A DNA stretch of 32,010 bases from Clostridia bacterium (GTDB lineage Bacteria > Bacillota > Clostridia > Christensenellales > CAG-138): NCBI GenBank assembly GCA_030526425.1, contig JAUNCT010000022.1, positions 1 through 32,010 of the forward strand, given 5' to 3'. Positions within the stretch are counted from its first letter, which is position 1. Each line of letters begins with the position of its first letter. The notes below the pieces were generated by a model. That model was not told where the DNA came from, did not search any database, and was given only the letters and a program-made list of their open reading frames with translations. The position numbers and the translations under genes were made by a program. Positions 8,430-16,079 of this stretch are shown here, in pieces.

Positions 8430-9153
8430 TGAAGATCACCTTTCCGATGGATGTGTTTCCGGTCAGAAAGCTTCCGACCGTTTCGACGGCGATCTCGGCC
8501 GCCGGTTCGTTGGGGAAACCGAATTCCCCGGTGGAAATGCAGCAAAACGCCACGCTTTCCAAGCCGTGTTCCGCCGCCAGTTCCAAGCACGCGCGGTAGC
8601 AGGAGGCAAGGGAACGTTTGTCCTGTTCCGTGACCTTCCCGCGTACGATCGGTCCGACGGTATGCAGAATATACTTCGAGGGCAGGTGGAACGCCGGGGT
8701 GATCTTTGCCTGCCCGGTGGGCTCCGGGTGCCCCTGCCTCCGCATCAGCTCTTCGCAGGCAAGCCGCAGCTCCACGCCCGCATAGGTATGGATGGCGTTG
8801 TCGATGCAGCGGTGGTTCGGCACATAGCACCCGGTCATGCCGCTGTTCGCCGCATTGACGATCGCATCGCATTGCAGCCTCGTGATGTCGCCCTGCCACA
8901 GATAAAGCCCCGGGCGGACGGGCGACAGCTCCGCAACGCGGACGACGCCCCGCTCGTTCGATTCCTCACGCAGATATTCACCCTGCAGGGTCAAAAACGC
9001 GGGGTCCGCCGCCATCGGCGGGCGGATGTTCATCAGCCCCCGCAGCAGCGTTTTCCGTTCGGCTTCGTCGCCGGGGATGCGCAAGTCCCGCAGGTCCGGG
9101 TTTTCGTTCAGCAGCGCGCGGATCAGGGCTTCGCGCCGTTCCCTTTGGTTCAT
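8377..9153 (-). CDS. Zinc-type macrodomain protein, ADP-ribosyl hydrolase
   Basis: This 258-residue protein belongs to the macrodomain group that is operonic with class M sirtuins and removes mono-ADP-ribose from the sirtuin's target. About 80 N-terminal residues form a helical extension (RREALIRALLNENPDL). The macrodomain follows with QGDITRLQCDAIVNAANS (88-104). The zinc motif is GCYVPNHRCIDNAIH, with Cys109, His114 and Cys116 as likely ligands. HTVGPIV and CISTGEFGFPNEPAAEIAV supply the phosphate-binding loops. It sits 31 bases after the DUF1848 stop codon and overlaps the start of the sirtuin gene, so the three genes formed one operon. Unlike the sirtuin, this gene is intact. Confidence 0.93.
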   Translation of the reverse strand: MNQRERREALIRALLNENPDLRDLRIPGDEAERKTLLRGLMNIRPPMAADPAFLTLQGEYLREESNERGVVRVAELSPVRPGLYLWQGDITRLQCDAIVNAANSGMTGCYVPNHRCIDNAIHTYAGVELRLACEELMRRQGHPEPTGQAKITPAFHLPSKYILHTVGPIVRGKVTEQDKRSLASCYRACLELAAEHGLESVAFCCISTGEFGFPNEPAAEIAVETVGSFLTGNTSIGKVIFNVFKDKDREIYERLLAN

Positions 9154-9184
9154 CGTGGGTCCACCGCCTTTTCGGGAATGCCGC

Positions 9185-9586
9185 TCAAAACAGGGAGAGC
9201 GGGTCGTGTATGTAAGATTCCCGGCGGACGTCCGTGACCTTGTCCCCGGGGAGAAATCCGCCGATGAGAAACGGGGAAGCCGGGTCGTGCAGGGTGAGGT
9301 TCCGCCGCACGGTCTCCCGGTCGGTGTTCGCGTAGCAATAGACGCAGCCGTGCGGGCAGGTGTTGTACATGCCGATGTCGGCGCCCAGCAGGCAGTTGCA
9401 TTGCGCGCGGGTCGATTTTTTCCGCTTCGGCACCTGCAGGCGGCAGTCCGTCGCGGCTTCGAGCACTTCCTTGGTCATGCAGCCCGAAACATCCACCCCG
9501 CAGGAGGAAAGCGCGGCGTTTTCACAGCAGGTGCGCACGCGGATGCCGTACTTGGCGCCCGTTTTCGCAAACGCCGTTGCGAGTAC
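9185..9586 (-). pseudogene. DUF1848 protein, C-terminal part (split by an insertion)
   Basis: This is the C-terminal 133 codons of a DUF1848 gene. The frame is open from 9586, where an in-frame stop of foreign sequence precedes it, to the stop at 9185. It contains FAKTGAKYGIRVRTCCEN, the CGVDVSGCMTKEVLE stretch and the cysteine cluster CNCLLGADIGMYNTCPHGCVYCYAN typical of the family's C-terminus, which suggests an iron-sulphur cluster. The biochemical role of DUF1848 is unknown. The N-terminal part lies at 17148-17693. Joining the parts gives RLLRTRYV then LATAFAKTGAKYG without loss of frame. GTG at 9538 could start a fragment, but a functional product is unlikely. Confidence 0.88.
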
Positions 9587-9700
9587 TTACTGGTACCTTC
9601 GTAGAAAAATGCGATGTCGATGTGAACAGGTTGCTGGCAAGCCGTTCACTCGAATTCACGGAAAGCTCCCCTAAAAAACCGAACTTATTGGGAGAGTTTG

Positions 9701-9985
9701 TCAGAAACGTTCGGATAAGGTCGCATGGCTCAGTTGGTAGAGCACATCGTTCACATCGATGGGGTCACAGGTTCGAGTCCTGTTGCGACCACCACAAAAC
9801 CTCGAAGGCATAGTATGCTTTGGAACCTGAGCAACAGCCCCGATCTCATCGGCAGACGTCAATCCTGTTCTCCGGCAATATGTCTTGACCGTATTTTTCG
9901 AGATTCCCATTTCGTCGGCTATCTCTGTATAACTCCGACCGGCCTTGCGTAAAGCGTACAGGTGGTTTTTCTCTTCAGGCGTCAC
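9701..9985 (-). pseudogene. Truncated helix-turn-helix protein reading into a tRNA gene
   Basis: The N-terminal 45 or so residues are a clear HTH domain (EEKNHLYALRKAGRSYTEIADEMGISKNTVKTYCRRTGL), as found in small regulators of clostridial mobile elements, often near serine recombinases. In the relatives I know, a cysteine-rich zinc-ribbon part follows. Here the frame instead runs into the complement of tRNA-Val and gives the meaningless stretch RNRTRTCDPIDVNDV, so the real gene is cut at about 9795-9810. AGGAGG lies eight bases before the GTG at 9985; the TTG at 9988 is an alternative start. It is probably non-functional, though the HTH itself could still fold. Confidence 0.6.
9719..9794 (+). 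tRNA. tRNA-Val, anticodon CAC
   Basis: The cloverleaf is complete. The acceptor stem is GGTCGCA/TGCGACC, the D arm GCTC-AGTTGGTA-GAGC, the anticodon stem CATCG/CGATG around loop TTCACAT (anticodon CAC), the variable loop GGGTC and the T arm ACAGG-TTCGAGT-CCTGT. Discriminator A and an encoded CCA end at 9794. Length 76. It lies inside the foreign block, 130 bases from its left end. Confidence 0.95.
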
Positions 9986-10056
9986 CAAGCGTCCCTCCTA
10001 TCGTTCAGCGGTTCACCTTCCTACGCCCAAAAGTCGAAGCGTTTTACAGTAGCCCC

Positions 10057-10099
10057 AAAAAACAAAAAAGAACTGCCGATAGGGAGATAACCCTATCGG
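10057..10099 (-). terminator. Terminator of the redox operon (minus strand)
   Basis: CCGATAGGG and CCCTATCGG (10076-10099) form a perfect 9-bp stem with a 6-base loop. Read on the minus strand it is followed by CAGTTCTTTTTTGTTTTTT, a strong T-rich tail. Confidence 0.85.
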
Positions 10100-10110
10100 T
10101 GGCGTAACTG

Positions 10111-10137
10111 ACTTTAGCTCATTTTTGAGCGAAAGTC
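10111..10137. repeat. Hairpin next to the operon terminator
   Basis: GACTTT-A-GCTCA and TGAGC-G-AAAGTC pair around a short T-rich loop, with one internal mismatch. It overlaps the stop codon of the SH3-like remnant (10136-10138) and lies just before the operon terminator. Confidence 0.5.
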
Positions 10138-10216
10138 ATCCTGTGATGATATTGCTGTATTTCCCGGATACCCATCCGACCTGGCCGCCGATCTTCACAG
10201 CATGCCCTTTCTTAAC
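10136..10216 (-). pseudogene. C-terminal remnant of an SH3-like wall-binding protein
   Basis: Directly after the flavodoxin stop codon (10219-10217), and in the same frame, 26 codons read VKKGHAVKIGGQVGWVSGKY and then SNIITG before a TGA. The pattern KIGGQVGWVSGKYS is that of the last strands of a bacterial SH3 domain, as found at the end of phage or cell-wall lysins. There is no start codon. It is taken as the tail of a deleted gene. A related stretch occurs at 16080-16136. Confidence 0.45.
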
Positions 10217-10687
10217 TTAAACTGTTTTCGCCCATGCTTTGAGGTCATCAATCAAGACATTCGCAGAGAAACGCTTGCCCGGCAGAATCTCCGCTTTTGT
10301 GATCTCTGCCGCGCGCGCAGGAGCTTCTTTGCCGATGTCGCTGCCGCCGGAAGTGGCAAAAAGCACGATTTTCTTCCCGGTAAAGTCATATGCTGCCAGG
10401 AAGCTGTCGATGATGGATGGTTCACGATACCACCACACGGGATAGCCGACAAAGATCACATCCGCATCGGCGACCGGTGCGTCGGTGTCTGCCAGCGCAG
10501 GGCGGCAGTTCTTGTCCTGCATCTCTATGGTAGACCGAGACTGCTTGTTTGTCCAGTCCAGATCTGCGCGGGTGTAAAGCTGAGCGGGTCTGATCTCATA
10601 GACAGGCGCTTCAATGGCGTCCGCCAAGCGTTTTGCCAGTTTAGCTGTCACGCCGCTGGCAGAAAAATACGCGACAAGAGCTTTCAC
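10217..10687 (-). CDS. Cytoplasmic flavodoxin
   Basis: This 156-residue flavodoxin-family protein is likely an FMN electron carrier or quinone-reductase-like enzyme. It opens with KALVAYFSASGVTAKLAKRLA, the phosphate-binding loop of the fold. It carries YPVWWYREPSIIDSFL at the second flavin loop and LFATSGGSDIGK later, as in the short-chain flavodoxin_4 group common in clostridia. There is no signal peptide. The start is GTG at 10687, with GGAG nine bases upstream. It is the last gene of the minus-strand redox operon, 18 bases after the aldo/keto reductase, and is followed by the operon terminator. Confidence 0.9.
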   Translation of the reverse strand: MKALVAYFSASGVTAKLAKRLADAIEAPVYEIRPAQLYTRADLDWTNKQSRSTIEMQDKNCRPALADTDAPVADADVIFVGYPVWWYREPSIIDSFLAAYDFTGKKIVLFATSGGSDIGKEAPARAAEITKAEILPGKRFSANVLIDDLKAWAKTV

Positions 10688-10705
10688 GGTGTTTTTCTCC
10701 CTTCG

Positions 10706-11605
10706 TCAGATCTCTTCAGTTCCGGGCTTGCCGGAATACCCCTTGAGTTTCCCGCCGAACACCGGAAAAAAGCTGGAGTCGCCGTAATCCCGGATGCGCT
10801 CGATGTGCTTCAGGGTTTCCATATCCTCGGCGCTGATCGTGAAATCGACTTCGCTGTTGCTCTTCATATGAGCGGGATTGGCGGTCTTGGGCAGAGTGAT
10901 CATACCAAGCTGCAGGTCATAACGGATGCACAGTTGCGGGATGCTGACGTCATACTTCTCGGCCATAGCCCGGATCGCTGGGTTTTTCATCGCCTCGCCG
11001 TGAGCGACGGGAGAATAGGCTTCCATGACGATACCTTTGTTCTGGCAGTATTCGATCAGGGCAAGGGGCGTGTTGGAGATGTGGCACAGCACCTGGTTGA
11101 CCATGGGCTTGATCTCAGCGGTTTCCCACAGGCTGTCGATATCCCCTTCCAGAAAGTTGGATATGCCGATGGCCCGGAGCTTTCCGGCCCTGTACGCGTC
11201 TTCCAGAGCACGCCATGCGGCGCGGTTGCCCTCGATGTAACGGTTTTCGGACTGATTGACTTCCACCCAGGGCTGCGGGCTGTGGATGATCATCATATCC
11301 AGATAGTCCAGCCCCATCTGCCGGAGCGTCTCATCGATGGAAGCTGCGGCGGTTTCATAGGTTTTGTGCTCCGCCGCCACCTTGGAGGTGACAAACAGCT
11401 GATTCCTCGGAATACCGCAGGTGCGGATGCCTTCACCGACGCCACGTTCGTTGGCGTAAGCCTGTGCGGTGTCCACATGACGATAACCTATGGAAACGGC
11501 AGCGCGCACAGCCTCCGCCGCCTTATCATCGTCAATCAGCCAGGTGCCCAGCGCCAGCATGGGTACGATCACGCCGTTGGAAAGGGTGATGGTTTCCTTG
11601 AACAT
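10706..11605 (-). CDS. Aldo/keto reductase
   Basis: This 299-residue NADPH-dependent aldo/keto reductase has a TIM barrel. It shows the family signatures GYRHVDTAQAYANERGVGEGI (Asp and Tyr of the catalytic tetrad), VTSKVAAEH with the catalytic Lys, and LDYLDMMIIHSPQPW with the His. MEAYSPVAHGEAM and LPKTANPAHMKSN form the cofactor end. A strong AAGGAGG precedes the ATG. The C-terminal extension (FFPVFGGKLKGYSGKPGTEE) is polar. It belongs to the redox operon, 13 bases after the membrane fusion protein. Substrate unknown. Confidence 0.93.
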   Translation of the reverse strand: MFKETITLSNGVIVPMLALGTWLIDDDKAAEAVRAAVSIGYRHVDTAQAYANERGVGEGIRTCGIPRNQLFVTSKVAAEHKTYETAAASIDETLRQMGLDYLDMMIIHSPQPWVEVNQSENRYIEGNRAAWRALEDAYRAGKLRAIGISNFLEGDIDSLWETAEIKPMVNQVLCHISNTPLALIEYCQNKGIVMEAYSPVAHGEAMKNPAIRAMAEKYDVSIPQLCIRYDLQLGMITLPKTANPAHMKSNSEVDFTISAEDMETLKHIERIRDYGDSSFFPVFGGKLKGYSGKPGTEEI

Positions 11606-11618
11606 CTGAATCTCCTCC

Positions 11619-13805
11619 TTAGTCCTGTGTCGGTATGCTGTTTTGTGTCAGCCAGTTTCGCACATCCTCCGGTAGACTGCTGCCACCCGAATAATGAATC
11701 GACAGGCCCGTGCCAATTTCGCTGTCGGGAGCCAGTTTGGCGATGGCCGTGATGCTTTGGCCAAAGCGTCCGCCTCCGTGAGAGCAGAAGGGAACGATGA
11801 TCTTTCCGCTGAAGTCGTATTCCTCAAGGAAAGTGGCAATCGGCATGGGGATGGACGCCCACCAGTTGGGATAGCCGAGCAGGATCACATCATACTGATC
11901 AAAGTTTTCGATATGAGCATCCAACTCCGGCCGCGCCTTGTCGTGCTGATCCCGCTGCGCTTCCATGAGGACAGTATTGTAATCATCCGAATAGGGATTG
12001 AGCGGTGAAATCTCAAACAGGTCTGCGCCTGTCTGACGCTGAATCTCCTGCGCGACGCCCCGTGTATTGCCGCTCCAGGAGAAATAGGCGATCAGCACTT
12101 TGCCGGAGGCCTGAATCTTCTCGTTTTCCGTGCGGGTGACCACTGTGCCTATTGCAATGTTCGAAGCGTTTCGTACCAGACGGATTCCAAGGTTGAAACT
12201 GGCCATGTCCAATTCTCCCGTCGCGCGGTATGCGCTGCGCAGGTTTTTGCCGAAGTCATTCCAGCCTCCGCCACGGTACACGCGACGTGTGCCGGTCAAA
12301 GCGCCGGTCGGGTCATCGGTCTGCGTCAGGTCATATTCGCCGTACAGATCCCAGCACCATTCGTTCACGTTTCCGTGTATGTTGTACAGGCCCCAGGGAT
12401 TGGGATCGAAGCTGCCGACATCCACTGTGGTCTGGCGGTAGCGGCCAGGCCGGGTTTCCAGCACCGAATCGTTAAAGTAGTTCTCCTCGATCTCATAGGG
12501 GTAGTGCCCGTAATAGTTGGCTTCCTCCGGCCCGATGGCGTGATCTGTCCAGAAGGGAGTGACGGTCCCGGCCCTGCAGGCATATTCCCATTCCGCTTCC
12601 GTAGGCAGGCGGTAACCTTCGGCACTCCTGTCCCAGATCACGGTTGTCCCTTCGATGGTATATACCGGTGTCAGTCCAGCCTGTTCGCTCTTGGCATTGC
12701 AGAAGCGCACGGCATCCAGCCAGGTCACGTTCTCAACGGGCAGATTCTCTCCACTGAACTGCGACGGGTTTTCACCCATCAGCGCCTGATATTCTGCCTG
12801 CGTGACTTCATACGGGCTCATCCGGAAATCAGAAACATACACTTCATGCTGGGTTTCATCGTCGATACGCCAGTTCTCAGTCTCCAGGCTGCCCATCAGG
12901 AAGGAGCCGCCTTCGATCAGGACGAAACCATCTTCAACAAGAATGCTTTCACCGGCTTCTGATTCCGAGCGAGCTGTGACAGCCGCCTCTTCGGTGAAGA
13001 CAGGTTCTTCATCCGCTTCTGTTTCTGTCCAACCGGAATCGCTTCCCCAGGGAGTTTCACCGGCGTTCCAGTTATCTTCCTGAGGGGCCGGGAAAGCCAG
13101 ATTCGATCCAATGCCGATCATGACAGCCAGCAGAAGCGCAATGGCAGCTATTGCTTTTCCTTCCTTCCTGCGCGTCAGCAGCTTTTGAAGCTGCATGCCC
13201 ACAAAAGCAAAGAAGAAAACGATGAGAAGCGCTTCTAGCAGCGCCATAGGGGCAGCTTTCCCGTAATCGATAAAGGCGAAATGCCGCTGGAACAGAAGAT
13301 AGTCCGGGAAATTGTTTCTCAGAAAAATCCACAGCCCACAACCGGCGACGATGATGGAAAGGCTGAATCCGATGCGCCGCACGGACTTACGTTTGGCCCC
13401 GCGTACCATTGCGGACAAATGCAGACCCAGATGCAGTCCCATCAGGATGAAGCTCCAGTGGGACAGGGCAAGATGCATTCTGCGCCCGGTGGAGGCCTTC
13501 ATGAAATCAGCCAGGAAGGGTACAGCATATACGCTCATGTTGATGCCGCACAGGGCGGTTGTCAGAAAGCAGCCAACCAGCAGCAGGTTGATGACCGTCT
13601 GGAAAATGCGCAGCGCGCCATACTTGCCCCTGAACAGGGCTATGTACCATTTCCGGTTCAGGATCTGATGCGTGGCCATCAGCGCGGTCATGCAGATCCC
13701 CGTCCACTCGTGTGCGGCATCATAAGCTACTTGATAAGACATGAGCAGAAGCAGCCCGATGCCCAGCAGCACATCTACGATCAGCTTAGCGCGTTTTTTC
13801 AGCAT
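11619..13805 (-). CDS. Membrane cytochrome-b-like / formylglycine-enzyme-like / flavodoxin fusion
   Basis: This 728-residue three-part protein is unusual. Residues 1-245 hold about seven helices of DUF4405/cytochrome-b type with several helix histidines (AHEWTG, ATHQILN, LALSHWSF, GLHLGLHL) that could ligate haem. An acidic linker follows (about 250-300). About 300-570 is a sulfatase-modifying-factor (FGE-like) domain: GGSFLMGS, EVTQAEYQALMGENPSQF, LPTEAEWEYACRAG, NIHGNVNEWCWDLYG, RRVYRGGGWNDF. The FGE catalytic cysteine region reads LRSAYRATG without Cys, so formylglycine formation is unlikely. About 580-728 is a flavodoxin: VLIAYFSWSGNTRGVAQEI, YPNWWASIPMPI. With seven helices and a basic N-terminus, both soluble domains should face outward. 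AAGGAG precedes the ATG and overlaps the upstream stop codon. Confidence 0.88.
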   Translation of the reverse strand: MLKKRAKLIVDVLLGIGLLLLMSYQVAYDAAHEWTGICMTALMATHQILNRKWYIALFRGKYGALRIFQTVINLLLVGCFLTTALCGINMSVYAVPFLADFMKASTGRRMHLALSHWSFILMGLHLGLHLSAMVRGAKRKSVRRIGFSLSIIVAGCGLWIFLRNNFPDYLLFQRHFAFIDYGKAAPMALLEALLIVFFFAFVGMQLQKLLTRRKEGKAIAAIALLLAVMIGIGSNLAFPAPQEDNWNAGETPWGSDSGWTETEADEEPVFTEEAAVTARSESEAGESILVEDGFVLIEGGSFLMGSLETENWRIDDETQHEVYVSDFRMSPYEVTQAEYQALMGENPSQFSGENLPVENVTWLDAVRFCNAKSEQAGLTPVYTIEGTTVIWDRSAEGYRLPTEAEWEYACRAGTVTPFWTDHAIGPEEANYYGHYPYEIEENYFNDSVLETRPGRYRQTTVDVGSFDPNPWGLYNIHGNVNEWCWDLYGEYDLTQTDDPTGALTGTRRVYRGGGWNDFGKNLRSAYRATGELDMASFNLGIRLVRNASNIAIGTVVTRTENEKIQASGKVLIAYFSWSGNTRGVAQEIQRQTGADLFEISPLNPYSDDYNTVLMEAQRDQHDKARPELDAHIENFDQYDVILLGYPNWWASIPMPIATFLEEYDFSGKIIVPFCSHGGGRFGQSITAIAKLAPDSEIGTGLSIHYSGGSSLPEDVRNWLTQNSIPTQD

Positions 13806-13814
13806 GATGGCTCC

Positions 13815-14402
13815 TTAAGGCTCAATACCAAGCCCTTTGGCCCAGTTGGCCAATTCCTGTACGGATGTACCGGTGTAAAAACGTTTTCCCTGAAGCCAGG
13901 TACCCGCGCCAGCGTTTTGTTCCAGATGCTTCATGCTGTTGCCCAGGCCGCTGCCGCCGGAGGTGAAGAACACGGCGATAGTTTTGTCAGTCAGGTCAAG
14001 GTTTTCCACCAGGGTGTCCATGATGCGCGGTTCCTCGCCCCACCAGATGGGATAGCCGATGAAAATGGTGTCCCAAGGGGTCAGATCGGGAAGTTCTCCG
14101 GCAATGGCGGGCCGGACAGTCCTGTCGTCCTGCTCATGGGTGGTGCGGCTGTTGCGGTCGTTATAGTTCAGGTCGGCATCCGTGTAGGGCTGTTCGGGTA
14201 CGATCTCGTAGATGTCGGCATTCAGAGCTGTCTGAAGATTCTCAGCCACGGTTTTGGTTGTGCCGGTGGCAGAGAAATAGATGATCAGGATGTGGCTGGT
14301 GGGTTCGGGAACCGTCGTTTCTGTTTCCTCCTCAGCCATTGCGCAGGTCAGGAGAGAGAGAGTCATCATCAGGACAACCAGGATTGAAAGCAGCTTTTTC
14401 AT
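13815..14402 (-). CDS. Secreted flavodoxin
   Basis: This 195-residue flavodoxin-family protein has an N-terminal signal peptide (KKLLSILVVLMMTLSLLTCAMA) and a probable signal peptidase I site after AMA. The LLTC stretch is a poor lipobox. An acidic linker follows, then HILIIYFSATGTTKTVAENL, FIGYPIWWGEEPRIMDTL and VFFTSGGSGLGNSMKHL, the flavin loops of the fold. Flavodoxins are normally cytoplasmic, so an exported one next to a membrane flavodoxin fusion suggests extracytoplasmic electron transfer. The ATG at 14402 has AAGGAG nine bases upstream. It is the third gene of the operon. Confidence 0.88.
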   Translation of the reverse strand: MKKLLSILVVLMMTLSLLTCAMAEEETETTVPEPTSHILIIYFSATGTTKTVAENLQTALNADIYEIVPEQPYTDADLNYNDRNSRTTHEQDDRTVRPAIAGELPDLTPWDTIFIGYPIWWGEEPRIMDTLVENLDLTDKTIAVFFTSGGSGLGNSMKHLEQNAGAGTWLQGKRFYTGTSVQELANWAKGLGIEP

Positions 14403-14416
14403 GTTCAAATTCTCCT

Positions 14417-14764
14417 TTATCTTATTGGTTCAGCATGTTCTTCGTTCCAGACTTCTTTCGCCAGCCGGAACACAGCCCACCCCTTCGGCCAGCCTACATA
14501 CATCGTGGCGTGTGTGATGATTGCCGCGATCTCTTCTTTGGTGACGCCGTGGGCTTTCGCATTCTGCAGGTGATAGGCCAGCGACGAATCCGTAATACCG
14601 GACGCCATCAGGGAAACCACGGTGATTATGCACTTGGTCTTCACATCAAGGACGTCTTCATTCCAGACTTCTCCGAACAGCACATCGTCGTTGAGATGGG
14701 CAAACATCGGCGCGAATTCGCCTAATTGAGCGCGTCCAGCAGTCTGTACGATCTTTTCTTTCAT
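14417..14764 (-). CDS. Carboxymuconolactone decarboxylase family protein
   Basis: This 115-residue all-helical protein belongs to the CMD/AhpD superfamily. Diagnostic segments are NDDVLFGEVWNEDVLDVKTKCIITV, SLLAYHLQNAKAHGVTKEEI-like packing and ITHATMYVGWPKGWAVFRLA. It has a single Cys in the core helix and no CxxC pair, so it is not an AhpD-type peroxidase reductase. Such proteins accompany flavodoxins and aldo/keto reductases in many clostridial clusters, where their substrate is not established. GGAGG lies 13 bases before the ATG. Confidence 0.88.
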   Translation of the reverse strand: MKEKIVQTAGRAQLGEFAPMFAHLNDDVLFGEVWNEDVLDVKTKCIITVVSLMASGITDSSLAYHLQNAKAHGVTKEEIAAIITHATMYVGWPKGWAVFRLAKEVWNEEHAEPIR

Positions 14765-14773
14765 GGCACCAGT

Positions 14774-15007
14774 TCAACCTCCGTTCGCTTGCTGTGCCTT
14801 CATTCGGCAGATCAGATAGTCCAGGCAGTCCAGCTTCTTCTGCCCCGCGTGGATCTCGTCCAGCAGCAGGCGGCGATACCCGGTCAGCAGCCGCATCTGT
14901 CCTTTCTGATCGCCTTTGGTCCACAGCGCTTCAAACTGTTCTGTCAGCGCCGTGTCACATCCAGCGTCTTCCAGGTTCTCGATGATCTGCTTCGTGTCCA
15001 TCGTCAT
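14774..15007 (-). CDS. Small conserved helical protein
   Basis: This protein of about 77 residues is entirely helical. Its C-terminal half, LLTGYRRLLLDEIHAGQKKL then DCLDYLI, resembles the C-terminal effector coiled coil of MerR-type regulators, although no DNA-binding domain is present. It is the first gene of the redox operon, nine bases before the CMD gene. The start is uncertain: AGGAGG at 15027-15022 fits GTG 15010 (11 bases) better than ATG 15007 or ATG 15019. Function unknown; a small accessory or regulatory role is only a guess. Confidence 0.7.
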   Translation of the reverse strand: MTMDTKQIIENLEDAGCDTALTEQFEALWTKGDQKGQMRLLTGYRRLLLDEIHAGQKKLDCLDYLICRMKAQQANGG

Positions 15008-15081
15008 CACGGGTTTCATCACCTCCTGAGAATAGTGTGAGGCAAGAATGGGAAAATAGCAAATACTTAAAAACTAACGTC

Positions 15082-15118
15082 ATTATTGCTTTACAGGCAA
15101 TAATAAGTATGGTATGAT
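15082..15118 (+). promoter_or_regulatory. lysR promoter with a LysR-type operator
   Basis: TTTACA (15090-15095) and TATGAT (15113-15118) are 17 bases apart, 20 bases before the ATG at 15138. ATTATTGC-N7-GCAATAAT (15082-15104) is a perfect inverted repeat of the T-N11-A type bound by LysR regulators. It overlaps the -35 and lies in the gap between the divergent lysR gene and the redox operon, so it can control both. Confidence 0.75.
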
Positions 15119-15137
15119 TTCACCGGAGGGATGCTGA

Positions 15138-16031
15138 ATGGAACTGCGAGTGCTGAATTATTTTCTGACTGTTGCCCGGGAGGGCGGATTGACCAGTGCC
15201 AGTGAGGTGCTGCATGTAACGCAGCCCACCATGTCCAGGCAGATCCAGGAACTGGAAGAAGAGCTGGGACAGAAGCTGTTCATCCGTACCACGCGTTCCA
15301 TGGTGCTGACGCCCGAAGGCATGCTGCTGCGAAAACGGGCTGAAGAAATCCTGGAAATGGCTGAGCGGACAAAAGCGGAATTCTCCTCCATGAACATCGC
15401 CGTAACCGGAGACGTTTTCATCGGGAGCGGCGAAACCTATACGCTGCAGCACATCACCGATCTGATGTCCACCTTGAGGGAAGAGCATCCAGGCATCCAT
15501 TTTCAGATCTACAGCGGCAACGCGGAAGACGTCATGGAGCGACTTGAAAAGGGGCTGCTGGATTTCGGTGTGCTGATCGGGTCGGTGGACGTGTCGCGTT
15601 ATCACAGCCTCCGGCTGCCTGCCCGGGACACCTGGGGTCTGATCCTGCGTCGTGATCATCCGCTGGCCCAAAGGGAAACAATCCGGAAAGAAGACCTGAC
15701 CGGTATCCCTTTGATCACACCCGGGCAGAACCTGGCAGCGCAGAAGACAGGCAACGATTATCTGGACTGGTTTGGGGACAGCTATGGCTCTCTTAATATT
15801 GCGGCGACTTACAGCCTGCTGTACAATGCAGCGCTGATGGTGAAATCCGGCATCGGCTGTGCAGTGGGTCTGGACCGGATCATCAACACCACAGAAACGG
15901 CAGATCTCTGCTTCCGTCCGTTTGATCCCCCATTGGAGGCAAAGGCGGTAGTGATTTGGAAGAAATATCAGGTATTCACCAAACCGGCAGAACTGCTGCT
16001 TGAAAGAATGATGACTGCGTTTGAAGAATAA
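15138..16031 (+). CDS. LysR-family transcriptional regulator
   Basis: This 297-residue LTTR has the standard winged HTH at its N-terminus (MELRVLNYFLTVAREGGLTS then ASEVLHVTQPTMSRQIQELE). A linker helix follows, then a two-lobed effector domain (about 90-297) with VFIGSGET, LDFGVLIGSVDV and GIGCAVGLDRI. Length is normal. GGAGGG lies seven bases before the ATG. It is divergent from the six-gene redox operon, with a LysR-type palindrome in the 130-base gap, so it is the probable activator of that operon. The inducer is unknown. A terminator hairpin follows. Confidence 0.95.
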   Translation: MELRVLNYFLTVAREGGLTSASEVLHVTQPTMSRQIQELEEELGQKLFIRTTRSMVLTPEGMLLRKRAEEILEMAERTKAEFSSMNIAVTGDVFIGSGETYTLQHITDLMSTLREEHPGIHFQIYSGNAEDVMERLEKGLLDFGVLIGSVDVSRYHSLRLPARDTWGLILRRDHPLAQRETIRKEDLTGIPLITPGQNLAAQKTGNDYLDWFGDSYGSLNIAATYSLLYNAALMVKSGIGCAVGLDRIINTTETADLCFRPFDPPLEAKAVVIWKKYQVFTKPAELLLERMMTAFEE

Positions 16032-16038
16032 AAAACTG

Positions 16039-16070
16039 CCCGCAATCCGGCATAAAAACCAGATTGCGGG
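16039..16070 (+). terminator. Terminator of lysR
   Basis: CCCGCAATC and GATTGCGGG form a 9-bp stem with a 14-base loop, eight bases after the stop codon. The T tail is weak (CTTGCTGATTT). Confidence 0.6.
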
Positions 16071-16079
16071 CTTGCTGAT

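Noticed and set aside
9719..9794. tRNA-Val 3' end as the attachment site of the 7.56-kb block
   Set aside because: No second copy of the tRNA 3' end is seen at the right end, and the junction defined by DUF1848 lies elsewhere.
9577..9813. Plus-strand frame through tRNA-Val giving a peptide with SVGRAHRSHRWGHRFESC
   Set aside because: This is a well-known artefact of translating tRNA genes, and the frame has no other support.
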